NCBI RefSeq assembly: GCF_000002595.2
Contig: NC_057009.1
Coordinates: 3,082,382-3,146,381, forward strand
Source: Chlamydomonas reinhardtii
Lineage: Eukaryota > Chlorophyta > Chlorophyceae > Chlamydomonadales > Chlamydomonadaceae
DNA length: 64,000 bases
Direction of reading: 5' to 3'
The translations under genes were made by a program, and so were the position numbers. This document shows positions 22,098 through 32,146 of this stretch, piece after piece. The notes under the pieces were generated by a model. The model was not told the DNA's origin and did not search any database. It saw only the letters and a list, made by a program, of their open reading frames with translations. Positions within the stretch are counted from its first letter, which is position 1. Every line of letters starts with the position of its first letter.

Positions 22098-23620
22098 ATG
22101 ACAGCGTGGACCGGGCGTCGTGCACTCCTGGACGACGATGACGAATTCGACTTCAAGAAGTTGTTCTTGCACCATCTGGCGCCGGGGCTGGGATGTATTA
22201 TCGCGTTCCTCATGTGAGATTTGAAGCGGGCGCACCAGGTCATTGGAGAACGGGAAATGGCCGTCCCGAAAACGTGCAAGGCGTGCCTGGTTCACCTTGT
22301 CGACGTTCTGTGAGTAAGCATTCTGGCTATTGAAATGCAGGTTTGTGAGCCCGCTGAAGACGGTGCTGCAAATTCGTGCCAACAAGCACCTTGGGGTAAG
22401 AACATGTGTGCAACATCCATGGCTGCTTCCCTCCCCGCTACCGCTCCTTTCCCGCCATCCCCCTCCCAATGATTACATGGTTCCAAAATCCATTGCTTCT
22501 CGGGTTCTCAACCCACCATCGCCACCTTTCACGCCACCGGCTAAGCGCAAGTCTGCGGCTGCAGCTCTCTGACGCGTTGTACAACACACCGCAAATTTCC
22601 GCGTCATCCCCGCTGTGCCCCCTTTCCTTCCCATCCATTCCCTCACCTTCCCATCCTCCGCAGGACCTGAACCCACTGCCGCTGGTGGCCATCATCGCCA
22701 ACTGCGCCGCCTGGCTCATCTACGGATGCATCAACGCCGACCCCTATGTCATTACAGCCAACGTGAGCGACAGCGGAATAAAGAAAGCAGCCACCGGGCG
22801 CCGCGCACCGAGTGCTGTGTGTCAGCCCGCTGCAGCCCCTCATTACCACTCCATACGACCCTGCCGCATCACTGCTGCTAGTAGCACGGATGAGTACGGC
22901 ACGTGCGGCATCATGCCCCCTGGTGCCCCAACGCAGTAACCTGCGGCGACTACCCCAGTGTCCCACTTGCCGGGAGGCCTCCTGTCCACCGGGAGTTGGT
23001 TCCAACTGCTCCTGCCCGCGCTCCTCTCTCCCTGCCCCTCTACCTGCCCCTCTCCCTGCCCCTCCCCTTGCTCCTCCTTCTGCAGGAGCCGGGCCTGCTG
23101 CTGGGTATTTTCATGACCGTGTCTTGCTACGGCTTCGCAGACCCCAAGGTGGGCGGGGGGAGGCGGCAGGGCGGGAGAGGCCGAGCGTCACTGGAGGTTT
23201 GCGTTGCCCTGTGGCGCCTGCTTCTTCTCGATGTGCCTGTCCCCACCACAGGACTTGTACCCATTGCAAACCTGCACACACGCACACACACACACACACG
23301 TTTTGTTTTTAATACACACACACGCTTACACATGCACACTCCGGCGTCGTCTGGGCGGGCTTTCGTTTCGTTTTTCAACACACACACACACTTACACACA
23401 TACATACATGAACGCACAAATGCACACAGTCCTGCATCCTTTACTTTGCGCTGTCTGCTGTCATGCACTTTGTGACATGGTTGTGTGTCGCCGCACACAC
23501 ACACAGGCCCGCGACGTGATGCTGAAGGCGCTCATGTTCTTCGCGGTGCTGCTGAGCGCTGTGGGCATTGCCATCGCGCTGTTCATCGAGGAGGACGAGA
23601 CAGCGTCCAAGACCGCGTGA

Positions 23621-23658
<38 letters not shown>

Positions 23659-23671
23659 GTGTGTGTGCGTT

Positions 23672-23753
<82 letters not shown>

Positions 23754-25416
23754 TGCGTGAAGGGGAAACAACAAGCGCGCGCCATGCGTGTGGGTGTGCG
23801 TATGTGTGCAGGGGGACCGCACTCCTTACCACCACCTCTTCCCCACACACGCGCGCGCGCGCGGTGTCGACTTTTCTACTGTCTTGTGCTGTCTGTTCCT
23901 TGCGCTGCCTCAGGGGCTACACCGCCGTCTTCATCCTGCTGTGCTACTACGGCGCGCCGCTGTCCACCATGGCCGAGGTGCTCCGCAGCCGCTCCTCCGC
24001 CTCGCTGTTCTGGCCCACCAGCCTCATGAACACCATCAACGGCCTGCTGTGGGTGGCGTACGGCACGGTGAGGGCGGGGGAGGGGAGGGCAGGAGAGGAG
24101 AGGGCAGGAGAGGAGAGGAGAGGAGGGGAGGGGAGAGCAGAGGAGAGGGGAGGGGAGGGGAGGGGAGGGGAGGGGAGGGGAGGGGAGGGGAGGGGAGGGG
24201 AGGGGAGGGGAGGGGAGGAGAGCAGAGGGGATGTAGTCAAGGTCAAGCCCAGGAGGGGTAGAAAGCGAGAGGGGAGAGGCTGGACGCCGGGTACACGCCG
24301 GCATGCAGGGCAAGGGACACTGTGGATACTTGGGGCTGACGATCGGGAGGCCTGTTGGCTCTGAGTGAATGACAGTGAGACGCAGCTGGTCTCTGGACAT
24401 TCGAGGTCTCTTCCACTGCGCCCACATCACCGCACACCCCACATGAAACCCACATCGCACACAACTTCACGTTGCCTGCTCACGCGTGCTTATCCTGTCG
24501 CTCATCACGCGTGCTCATCCTGTTGCTCACTCCTGCTCACTCCTGCTCACTCCTGCTCACTCCTGCTCACTCCTGCTCACTCCTGCTCAATCCTGCTCAC
24601 TCCTGCTCACTCCTGCTCACCCGCCGCGCCAGGCTGTGTCTGACCCCTTCATCGCCGTCCCCAACGCCATCGGCGCTGCTTTCGGCGTCATCCAGATCGG
24701 CCTCATCAACATCTACCCCGCAAAGAAGTGAGATAGGGGAGTGTGGGCTGGTCGGGGTGGGGTGGGGTGGGGTGGGGGCGCAGGGCCGTGCGGGGAAGGG
24801 CTGCACGCGGGTTGCCAAGTAGTGGAGGCCGTGGTGGAACGGGTAGCTGGCGGCTTGAGGGCGTGGCGTTGTGGCCGGGACGGATGGGGGAGTAGGGGAG
24901 GGAGGCCGGTGGGGGCGTGCCGGGCTGTTACTGCGGGATAATGGCGCTGTGCGTCATGGGGCACGGAACGGCGTTGCGGGTTGCAGCCGGCACACGGCGA
25001 GTAGGTGTTACCTCCCTGTGCGCCTGACGGCCCTAGGGGGTATCCCCATGCAGCCACTCTTTTCCCCAGAACCCGACCCGCAGTCAAGCAGCCAGCGGGC
25101 AGCCAGCCTGCCGCCCAGCCTGTCAGCGCGAACCATAGCGCTTAACAAAACACACGCCAGCCGCCCCGCACACAAGAATGCAGCTGCACTTGGCACACCG
25201 CATACTCCCTCTCCCTGCATTGCGAGCGCGGAGGCCGCTGCCGCGACCCGCCGCCGATCCCACCCCTGCTGCCGAGCATGCCGCCGTGTTTCGGCTTTGT
25301 GTGTTTGGGCCGCACGTGTCATGCGCTGGAACCCCCCATGTGTGTGGCGCAGGGTGTCTACGCCCCCGGGCGACGACGTCGAGCCCCTCATCCACGAGGG
25401 CCGCCACGTGGCCTGA
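22098..25416 (+). CDS. SWEET (MtN3/saliva) sugar transporter
   Basis: Eight exons (22098-22213, 22341-22395, 22664-22762, 23086-23148, 23507-23616, 23914-24067, 24633-24727, 25353-25416) give 251 residues. An acidic N-terminus (MTAWTGRRALLDDDDEFD) precedes seven predicted membrane helices. SWEET signatures include FVSPLKTVLQIRANKHLGDL, NPLPLVAIIANCAAWLIYG (first triple-helix bundle), YYGAPLSTMAEVLRSRSSAS, FWPTSLMNTINGLLWVAYG and the helix-7 stretch PNAIGAAFGVIQIGLINIYP. SWEETs carry mono- or disaccharides down their gradient across plasma, vacuolar or secretory membranes; the substrate cannot be read from sequence. Without splicing at 24728 the frame would stop at TGA 24729. The donor AAGAA|GTGAGA has two possible partner exons (see 26237-26300). 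A TGTAA signal at 25642-25646 lies downstream of the stop used here. Confidence 0.9.
23348..23410 (+). repeat. CTTTCGTTTCG-type element with (CA)n, copy 2
   Basis: GTCTGGGCGGGCTTTCGTTT followed by CGTTTTTCAACACACACACA lies in SWEET intron 4, between two CA tracts. Confidence 0.75.
23621..23757 (+). repeat. (GT)n microsatellite in SWEET intron 5
   Basis: About 135 bases of nearly pure GT dinucleotides begin right at the donor (23617). Confidence 0.95.
24068..24232 (+). repeat. (GGGGA)n minisatellite in SWEET intron 6
   Basis: AGAGG/GGGGA pentamers fill about 150 bases directly after the exon 6 donor at 24068. Confidence 0.9.
24531..24620 (+). repeat. Nine 10-bp repeats TCCTGCTCAC before SWEET exon 7
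   Basis: Nine head-to-tail decamers, one with a single change (CTCAA), end 12 bases before the exon 7 acceptor at 24632. They act as its pyrimidine-rich tract. Confidence 0.95.
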
Positions 25417-26236
25417 GGACGGGGCCTGTGGAAGGTCGAGCGATCAGCGGCAGGAAGGGAAATGGAGGGGCCGCCCCTGCCCCTGCTCGTGCCCGTGCGG
25501 GCCATGGGCCTGGAGGGCACGAGGCTCCTGAGGAGTTTCAGCATTCCAGGTCCGGGGGGGGGAGCTATGGCGTTTGGACGCATTAGACCTGGACGCGAGC
25601 GCGCGCTGTGTTGCAGGCCGCGCGTATCCGGTAGCTCCGAGTGTAAGCAAGAGAACGCAATGGTGTATTTATGAACGCATGGTGTGCGGGGTGGGTCTAT
25701 TGGTGGGCAGGCAACAGAGCCCGAGCGCGTGGGCGCGACCCACGTGTCATCTGATGTGCTGTACGCCTGTACGGTACCGTTATCGAAGATGCTTTAAGAC
25801 TAATCGAGTACCGAGCAAAGGTGTGTCAGTAGGGTGCGTAGCGGGCGCGTGTAGTGCCGCGCATCCACCCCATGGGGCGCGGCCGCGGAAGCGTCGATTG
25901 TACAACAGGCCAGAGTCTGCGTTGTGGTGGAGCCGCCAGCCCATGTAAAATAAAACTACGCTGACTGCTTCCACCCGACCTCGGCCTTGGTCACGTGATC
26001 AGCTGCACGCGCATGAAGGCCGCAGGGCTTGTAAAACAGCAGCGTCAGCAGGGATAGCCAGCGTGCCCAGTCATATCAGTGTCGCTGCAAACCCTAGCTG
26101 AAGACCTCGAGCACCCCTGACCTCGAGAGTCGCTTGAGAGCCCATAGGGTAGGCAGGGAGCTCCCGCACCGACTGCTGCTGTTGCTAGCAATAGGTCTTG
26201 ACAGCGTGTGTTTTGCGTGTTACGTGTGCGCCGCAG

Positions 26237-26300
26237 GGTTGAGGCGGAGGCCGCGCCGGAGCGGGAGCCACTGGTGGCTGATGGCGAGGCGGAGGCGTGA
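26237..26300 (+). CDS. Alternative last exon of the SWEET gene
   Basis: A CAG acceptor at 26234-26236 is followed by one base completing the split AAG codon and exactly 20 further codons plus TGA, the same size and phase as the exon at 25353-25416. The two tails read VSTPPGDDVEPLIHEGRHVA and VEAEAAPEREPLVADGEAEA, sharing EPL at identical positions. Possible TGTAA signals follow at 26854-26858 and about 27034. Whether both exons are used needs transcript data. Confidence 0.55.
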
Positions 26301-27945
26301 TGAGCGAGCAGCTGGCAGGGTCCTCCAAAGCCCTGTCTCAACCTTCATCCGCGGCCTGCAGTCCGTGCATTGACTGCTGCGTGGGGTTGGCGATGGCGTG
26401 TTGCCGTACTATTGGCTAGGGACTGGGCAACTGGGCGTGGCTTGCACTGTTGGGGCGCCGCCGTAAGCGCGGCTGCAGCAGGCTGCAGGCGGGCGCCGTG
26501 GCAACATGTGGACAAATAACGCAGGAATGGGCTTGCCGTTTGACTTGGTGGGCGATGTTGCTGTCTGTGCGAGCGAGAAACTGACGTCACTCCCCGGCAC
26601 TACTGCGCCTCCACCAATTGTGGGGGCTCTCGGGGTGACTCAGCGTGACGAGTGCTCCGAGCAGTACCGACGATGCTTTGGCAAGACGTATGCGCACGTT
26701 GTCGGAAGAGGGTGTCGCGGCTATAGCAGGCAGCACAGGAGGAAGCCAGTACAACCCCTGTGCTGGCTCACATGCCTGGCAGCTGGAGACGAAGGATCTA
26801 CAGGTCGTACTTTGCTGGTGGTGCATCCTGCTGTGTGTATGCCATCGCATAACTGTAACGAACACAATGCCGGGGGGGGGCGCCAGATCGTGTCCTGTCG
26901 GTGTATGTGTGTGTGTGTGCGCGCGCGTGTGTTGGGGACCTGGTAGCTTGGCTGCGGACAGTGTTGCAAGAGCGGCAGACAGGACTTTACACACCCGCAG
27001 TCTGAGCCTCTGAGAGCATGCATTGACACCAAATGTAATGGAGTGCGGCTCGGCAACCCCGGGACGTCACCTCCGCTGCATTCTAATTGCAACACCATTT
27101 GGAATGCCAATTGTCCAACATCAAGCATACGGTGCGGCCCTGCAGCTCCGCCGAAAGTGTTCGTGTCTTGCTACCGGCTCAGCGGCCGAGCGCATCCGCA
27201 GGAAAATTGGAGAAGCCAAGCCGGCAGACTGGAAGCGGCAGCCCGCAGCCCTGCCTCCACCCCACACACATACACACATTCAATGCTAAGGCTGATCTAT
27301 GGGCGATCCCCAAAATGTGCAAAAGTTTTTGGGTAAGGAATGGCACTATGCAAATAGACACACGCACACGCTCGCGCTCTCCTGGAAGGTAGCATGCCAG
27401 CCGCATATTACGAGGCACCGAACCTCACCACCCTGGACGTCGACTCCAGGTTCAGTCGCGGCATGCATGCTACGCTCGACCCCACAGCACACATGGCATC
27501 GACGGCTCGGGAACCTCCATGGAGTGGAATCTCGCACCGGCCCCTTGCCGTCGTTACCCTCTGCCGACGTCTCCTCTGACACGTCCGCAATCACGCACAT
27601 GTGTCGCAGGCGCTCCGGTGGGCCTGATCACAAACACACACACGCGCGGGCGTTTTTGCACATGCGCATGAAGGCATGCGGCACGGCTGCCCGTATCACA
27701 CGCGCATGGCTTCGCTTAGCTTCACGAGTTCACGATCCCTCAAACAACGTGCTGGCTATCCTAAAGCCGTAGCCTCCGAGACCGTGTTCACAATGACTCC
27801 CACAATCTCTAAGTTCGAACATCTACCGCCTGACACACCACGCCACACAAGGCTGCTGCAGCTCCTGCCCCCGCTGCCCCCGCTGCTGCAGCTCCTGCAC
27901 CTGCTGCTGCAGCTCCTGCCCCCGCTGCTCCCGCTGCTGTTCTCT
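26301..27945. other. Convergent spacer between SWEET and GGH genes
   Basis: About 1.6 kb shows no convincing exon on either strand. A CTGCTGCAGCTCCTG/CCCCCGCTG minisatellite occupies 27855-27942, next to the GGH stop codon. The rest should include the 3' UTRs. Confidence 0.6.
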
Positions 27946-30900
27946 TCAGGCGTGGTCAACTCCGTCGCGCTGCGGGTCGGACTTCTCGAACATGTAGGCC
28001 TGCTCGAAGTCCTTCTCCTGACCCACGTAGGCGTGGCGGCCGGTAAACTCGGGCCTGCGGGTGGGTGTAGGCCGTGGCGTGTGGCGTGGCGGCGCGGTGT
28101 GTCAGAATGCGTAGGTAGTGTGTGGGGTTACCGGCAACATGGCAACGGCATTCTGTTCAGAGTCAAGGCAAGCATAGCCGGCAAACCGTGGCCGCGCGCA
28201 CGAGCCTAGGCCGATGCTACATACCACCATCGCTAACGTAGTCTCCCACCCACCCACCTGCTCCTTCCCGCCATCCCACTCTATCCTCCTCGCTCTATTG
28301 CACTGGGTTCAGTTTAGTTTGGGCTGGAAACCACCCTCACACTCACTTCCAGTTGTAAATGAGTACGTCATCCTCCTCCAGGATGTTCTTGGCCTTGTGC
28401 AGGTTGCGCCGGGCCTCGGACACGAAGAAGTTGGCCACCTCCTGGCTCATGCGGATCTGTTGATAGATTTGGGGGAAACGCACGGGGGAAACGGAAAGGT
28501 TGTAAATACCAGCCCAACCCAAACTGAAGCAGGCCAAGTGAAGCGACGGGGGGCGGGCAAGGAAAGCGCGCGGCAATCGAGGGCGACAGTGAGGCGGGGA
28601 ACAGGGGGGCCAGCGCGCGTGCAGGGGGATGGCAATGGCAAGGGCGTGCGAGGCAAGGTGGCGAGTGGAAGGGGAGACGGGGGTTGCAAAGCACGTACCG
28701 CGTCGGTGGTGTGGGGGATGTGCAGGTGCGGCGTCCACTCGTAGGCGTTCTTCTCCGGGTGCCACTGCGTGGCAGTGAAGGGGTACTTGCGGCCCTCCAG
28801 AGTGCTGATGTAGGCGGCGCCGCTCTTGTCCAGCGACAGCGACAGCACTTTGAAGAACTTGCCCAGGTCGGGGTTCTCAACCAGGGCCGTCATGGACAGG
28901 CCTGCGCATGTGTGTATAGGTGGGTACATGTGGGTGTGTGGTGACGTGGGCGGGCGCGGCGGTGGTGGTGGTGGTGGAGCCCCTTTTTCGGCGTAGCGCC
29001 CCTAGGCTTGCCCAAGAGGCCCCGTACGCGGCGCGCCCCTTGCCCGCATGCCTGCCTGCATGCCTGCCTGCCCGCACGCCTGCCCGCATTCCTGCCGGCA
29101 CCCTTCCAATCTGCCTCGGATCGACACGCCCAACGCCTCATGTTTGCTTGCAGACCCTCATCCTGCGCCCCCTGCCCCGCGGCCTCACGCGCCACCCGCA
29201 CCCCCCAGTCCCGACTTTTGACTGTTTCCGTACGGGATTGGTCCAGAGTTAACCCCCCAGTCCCCACCCACCCACCCATGCCTTGGTTCATGTTCGCAGA
29301 CCCTCATCATCCTGCGCCCCCTGCCCCGCGCCCCCCGCGCCCCCACCCACCCATGCCGTGGTTCTCCATGGCGATGGGCTTGTTCTGCAGGTTCTCCACC
29401 ACGTCCGCCGGCAGCGAGCGCAGCAGGTGGCTGTCCTTGGCGTCGGCCGTGTACAGCAGCGGCGCGGGCGCGTCCTCGGCGTCAAAGGGCGACAGGATGG
29501 TGTAGTTGGCGGACAGGATGACGGACAGCGTCTCCATGCCCAGGCAGGTGCCGTGTACCTGAGGCGATGAGGCGGCGAGGAGGCGGCAAGGGGGCACAGG
29601 ATATGGAGGGCGAGGCAGGGGGGGGGCTAAGCGTGTGCTGCCTGTTTGGAGGTGCAGCGTGCTGCTCGTGTGCGGCTCTGCTGCGTGTGCGGCTGTGGTG
29701 AGGGGCATTGAGCTGCGCCGGCCCTTCACAACGCCCCAGTCTTGTGGAGGTGGAGAGCCCTCGCCCCACTTCTGCATCCCCCAACCAGCCCCCCCTCCCT
29801 GGCCCTTCTGAAGCAATCACTCCGCCTTTCATGGACGGCTACCCCTCCCTGGCCTCCCTGGCCTCCCCCGTTTCTTTGGGATTGGAACAAACCACCCCCT
29901 CCCTGACCTCCCTCCCTCCCACACACACACACGCACACACATACACATACACACACATACACACACACATACACACACACACTTTTGTTGCTTTCCAAAC
30001 ACACACACACACACTCACCGGGAAGTAGTCGCCGTTGTCGTTGGCCGCCACCGCCAGGTCCACCAGCTGGCGGGCCGTGTCGTAGAAGCGGTGGCCGGGG
30101 GCCAGCGTGGCGCCGCCGCCCGGCAGCAGCAGCCCGTTGATCACGTCGAAGCTGCGCGCACGTGGAGGTGTGGAGATGTGTGGTGTAGGGGAGTGTGGTT
30201 TGGAGGAGTAGGGTGTTTGTGTGGGATTGGAATGGGGTACGGGGCAATTGGGCCCAGTCGGGGGAAGCACCAAAGAGGCAATGATTGCGAACAGGGCAAC
30301 GGCGGGGTTGACACGGCCGGGTATGGCCTCACGAGAGCCGTGCGGAAGCTACACGGTGTCCGTACCAGCTACCGGCGCTGCCGCACACTGCTCGCACACG
30401 CCCCACACCCCACACCCCACACCCCGCCGCCTCCGCCCCACTCCCCGCGCCCCCCTGCGCCTCTCACCGGTCCTCGACCTGCTGCGGGCTCATGTCGTAC
30501 AAGATGGGCACCACGCGGGCGCCGGCGCTCTCCAGCCACTTGACGTAGGAGGCAGCGATGTAGGACTGGCCGTCAGGGGCAGGGTCGCCGGGCTGCGGCG
30601 GCGGCAGGGGAAGGGTCGGGCATGTCCATGTAAGCTGGAGTTATCATATGGTATTGAAGAAGTGAATTGCCCTCACAAGCTGACAGGTTACCACCGCACC
30701 GCACCGCACTGCGCCCCACCGCACCGCACCACATCCTTCCCAACCGCGCCGCAATGACAACCACACACGCGCGCGCACACGGCACCCGCACCTGCGAAAG
30801 GATGCCGATAATGGGGCGCATGTTGGCGTCATTTGGGTGGTCCTTGTCCCGGTCATTGCCCTTGGCCAGGCTGCTGCTGCCGCCGGTGCTACTGCTGGTG

Positions 30901-31080
30901 CGGATGGCCTGCTGCAGCTGCTGCTGTGCGGCCCCATCGTGCCGCTGTAGGGTGGCGCCGGGCAGCAGCGCGGGCCTGCGTTTGAGCAGCGCAATGGAGA
31001 TAAGCGCAAAGACTGTGCGCGCGCGCGAGTGTGTGTATGTGTGTGTGTGCGTATGTGTGTGTGCGTATGTGTGTGTGTGC

Positions 31081-31150
<70 letters not shown>

Positions 31151-31720
31151 AACGGATGGGATGGGAGAGAGGCAGGGAGGGCGTCTGAAGGTCGGGGCCG
31201 ACCCCGTGAGGCAGGGGCGAAGCAGCTGCGCATCCCGTGTGCAGATGACGTGAGGCAGGGGGGCTGGGGAGGGGTTGAGGGGCAGCGGCTGGTGGCAACA
31301 TGTCGTGGGCGCGCGAGCGTGACGAAGATGCCCTCCCCCCGGTTTCAGTGTCGGGAAGCTAGCGGAGGGCGAGGGTGCCCGGGTTCGGAGCACGTGCGGC
31401 CCTTCGGCCCCGTGCACCTATCGAGTCGAGACCGCGAACCCGCCCGAGCAACAGTGTGCGTGCGTAATTATCGCAACACTTTAATGCCGTGTCGGCGTGG
31501 AGCCCGTGGGTGCGACCAGCGCGCCCGACTGACAACCGCGACGACGGCCTCTCAGCGTCCAGCGCACGATGGGGACGAGGGCGACAAGGCCACCAAGCGA
31601 CACGCCGCAGGGCCCCCAGACCGCAGATCCAGGGCCCTTCTCAGCACCTTACCTCGCTGCCAGGGCCAGCGCGGGCAGCAGCGCCAGCGCCAGCGCGGCT
31701 TGGAGCTTCAAGACCGCCAT
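27946..31720 (-). CDS. GGH: Gamma-glutamyl hydrolase
   Basis: Eight minus-strand exons (31653-31720, 30792-30975, 30468-30592, 30019-30151, 29351-29558, 28699-28901, 28347-28456, 27946-28054) give 379 residues. A 22-residue hydrophobic signal peptide ([18 protein letters not shown]...) is followed by a Gln/Ser-rich linker and the peptidase C26 fold. RPIIGILSQ opens the domain, and [20 protein letters not shown] and [10 protein letters not shown] follow. The nucleophile elbow HGTCLGME has Cys175, and ATQWHPEKN has catalytic His287 with Glu289. Family enzymes remove gamma-linked glutamates from folylpolyglutamates in the vacuole or outside the cell, which fits the signal peptide. Length beyond the usual 300-320 comes from the linker and tail. 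The gene is head-to-head with the nucleolin gene. Introns carry CA/GT tracts at 29925-30015 and 31028-31150. Confidence 0.95.
28502..28545 (-). repeat. Intron 3'-end block, copy 2 (TTTGGGCTGGTATTTAC type)
   Basis: The minus strand reads AGTTTGGGTTGGGCTGGTAT about 45 bases before the acceptor of GGH exon 7. A copy in the other orientation lies at 28306-28332 beside the donor of the next intron. Confidence 0.65.
31028..31150 (+). repeat. (GT)n microsatellite in GGH intron 1
   Basis: About 120 bases of GT with scattered CGTAT interruptions. Confidence 0.9.
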
Positions 31721-32146
31721 TTCCTCGCGCAGCTGACGTGTGAAGGCTGTTCACGCGACCTCAGCAGCAGCTATAAGAATTTAAATGGGTCGAGCCTCAG
31801 GTCGCGTCCACTGAGTCCAGGCGCGGTGCGCGAGTTCGGCGGTGGTATCAAATGTGAGTCAGCGCCTCGAGCGCACAAAATGGCTGGAACAGTATCAGCA
31901 AATAAGCAGGTACCGTTTGCACTGAGCAGCGACCAAATAGCTGCCCTGAAGGAAACCGAACTGGGGGGTCTGCATGGGGCAGGTGGCCCCATCCCCGGCC
32001 TCCATTTAAACTGGCGGCCTCTCTACTCAAACTACTTTACCGGGGACATTCTACGTTGTTCACATAACTTGCTGATATTCCTGTTTGTTTTTGAGCCACC
32101 ACCAAGCCAACACGGCCTTTCGGGTGCCTCTCTGAACAAAGGAATC
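31721..32146. promoter_or_regulatory. Divergent GGH/nucleolin promoter
   Basis: These 426 bases lie between the two start codons and must hold both promoters and 5' UTRs. An upstream ATG at 31879 opens a frame that does not join the nucleolin frame. No TATA box was assigned. Confidence 0.6.

Noticed and set aside
23441-23850. Thr/His-repeat open frames in SWEET intron 5
   Set aside because: They are translations of the GT/CA microsatellite on either strand.
24531-24620. Regular repeats that might suggest a CRISPR array
   Set aside because: The units are contiguous 10-mers with no spacers, in a eukaryotic intron.
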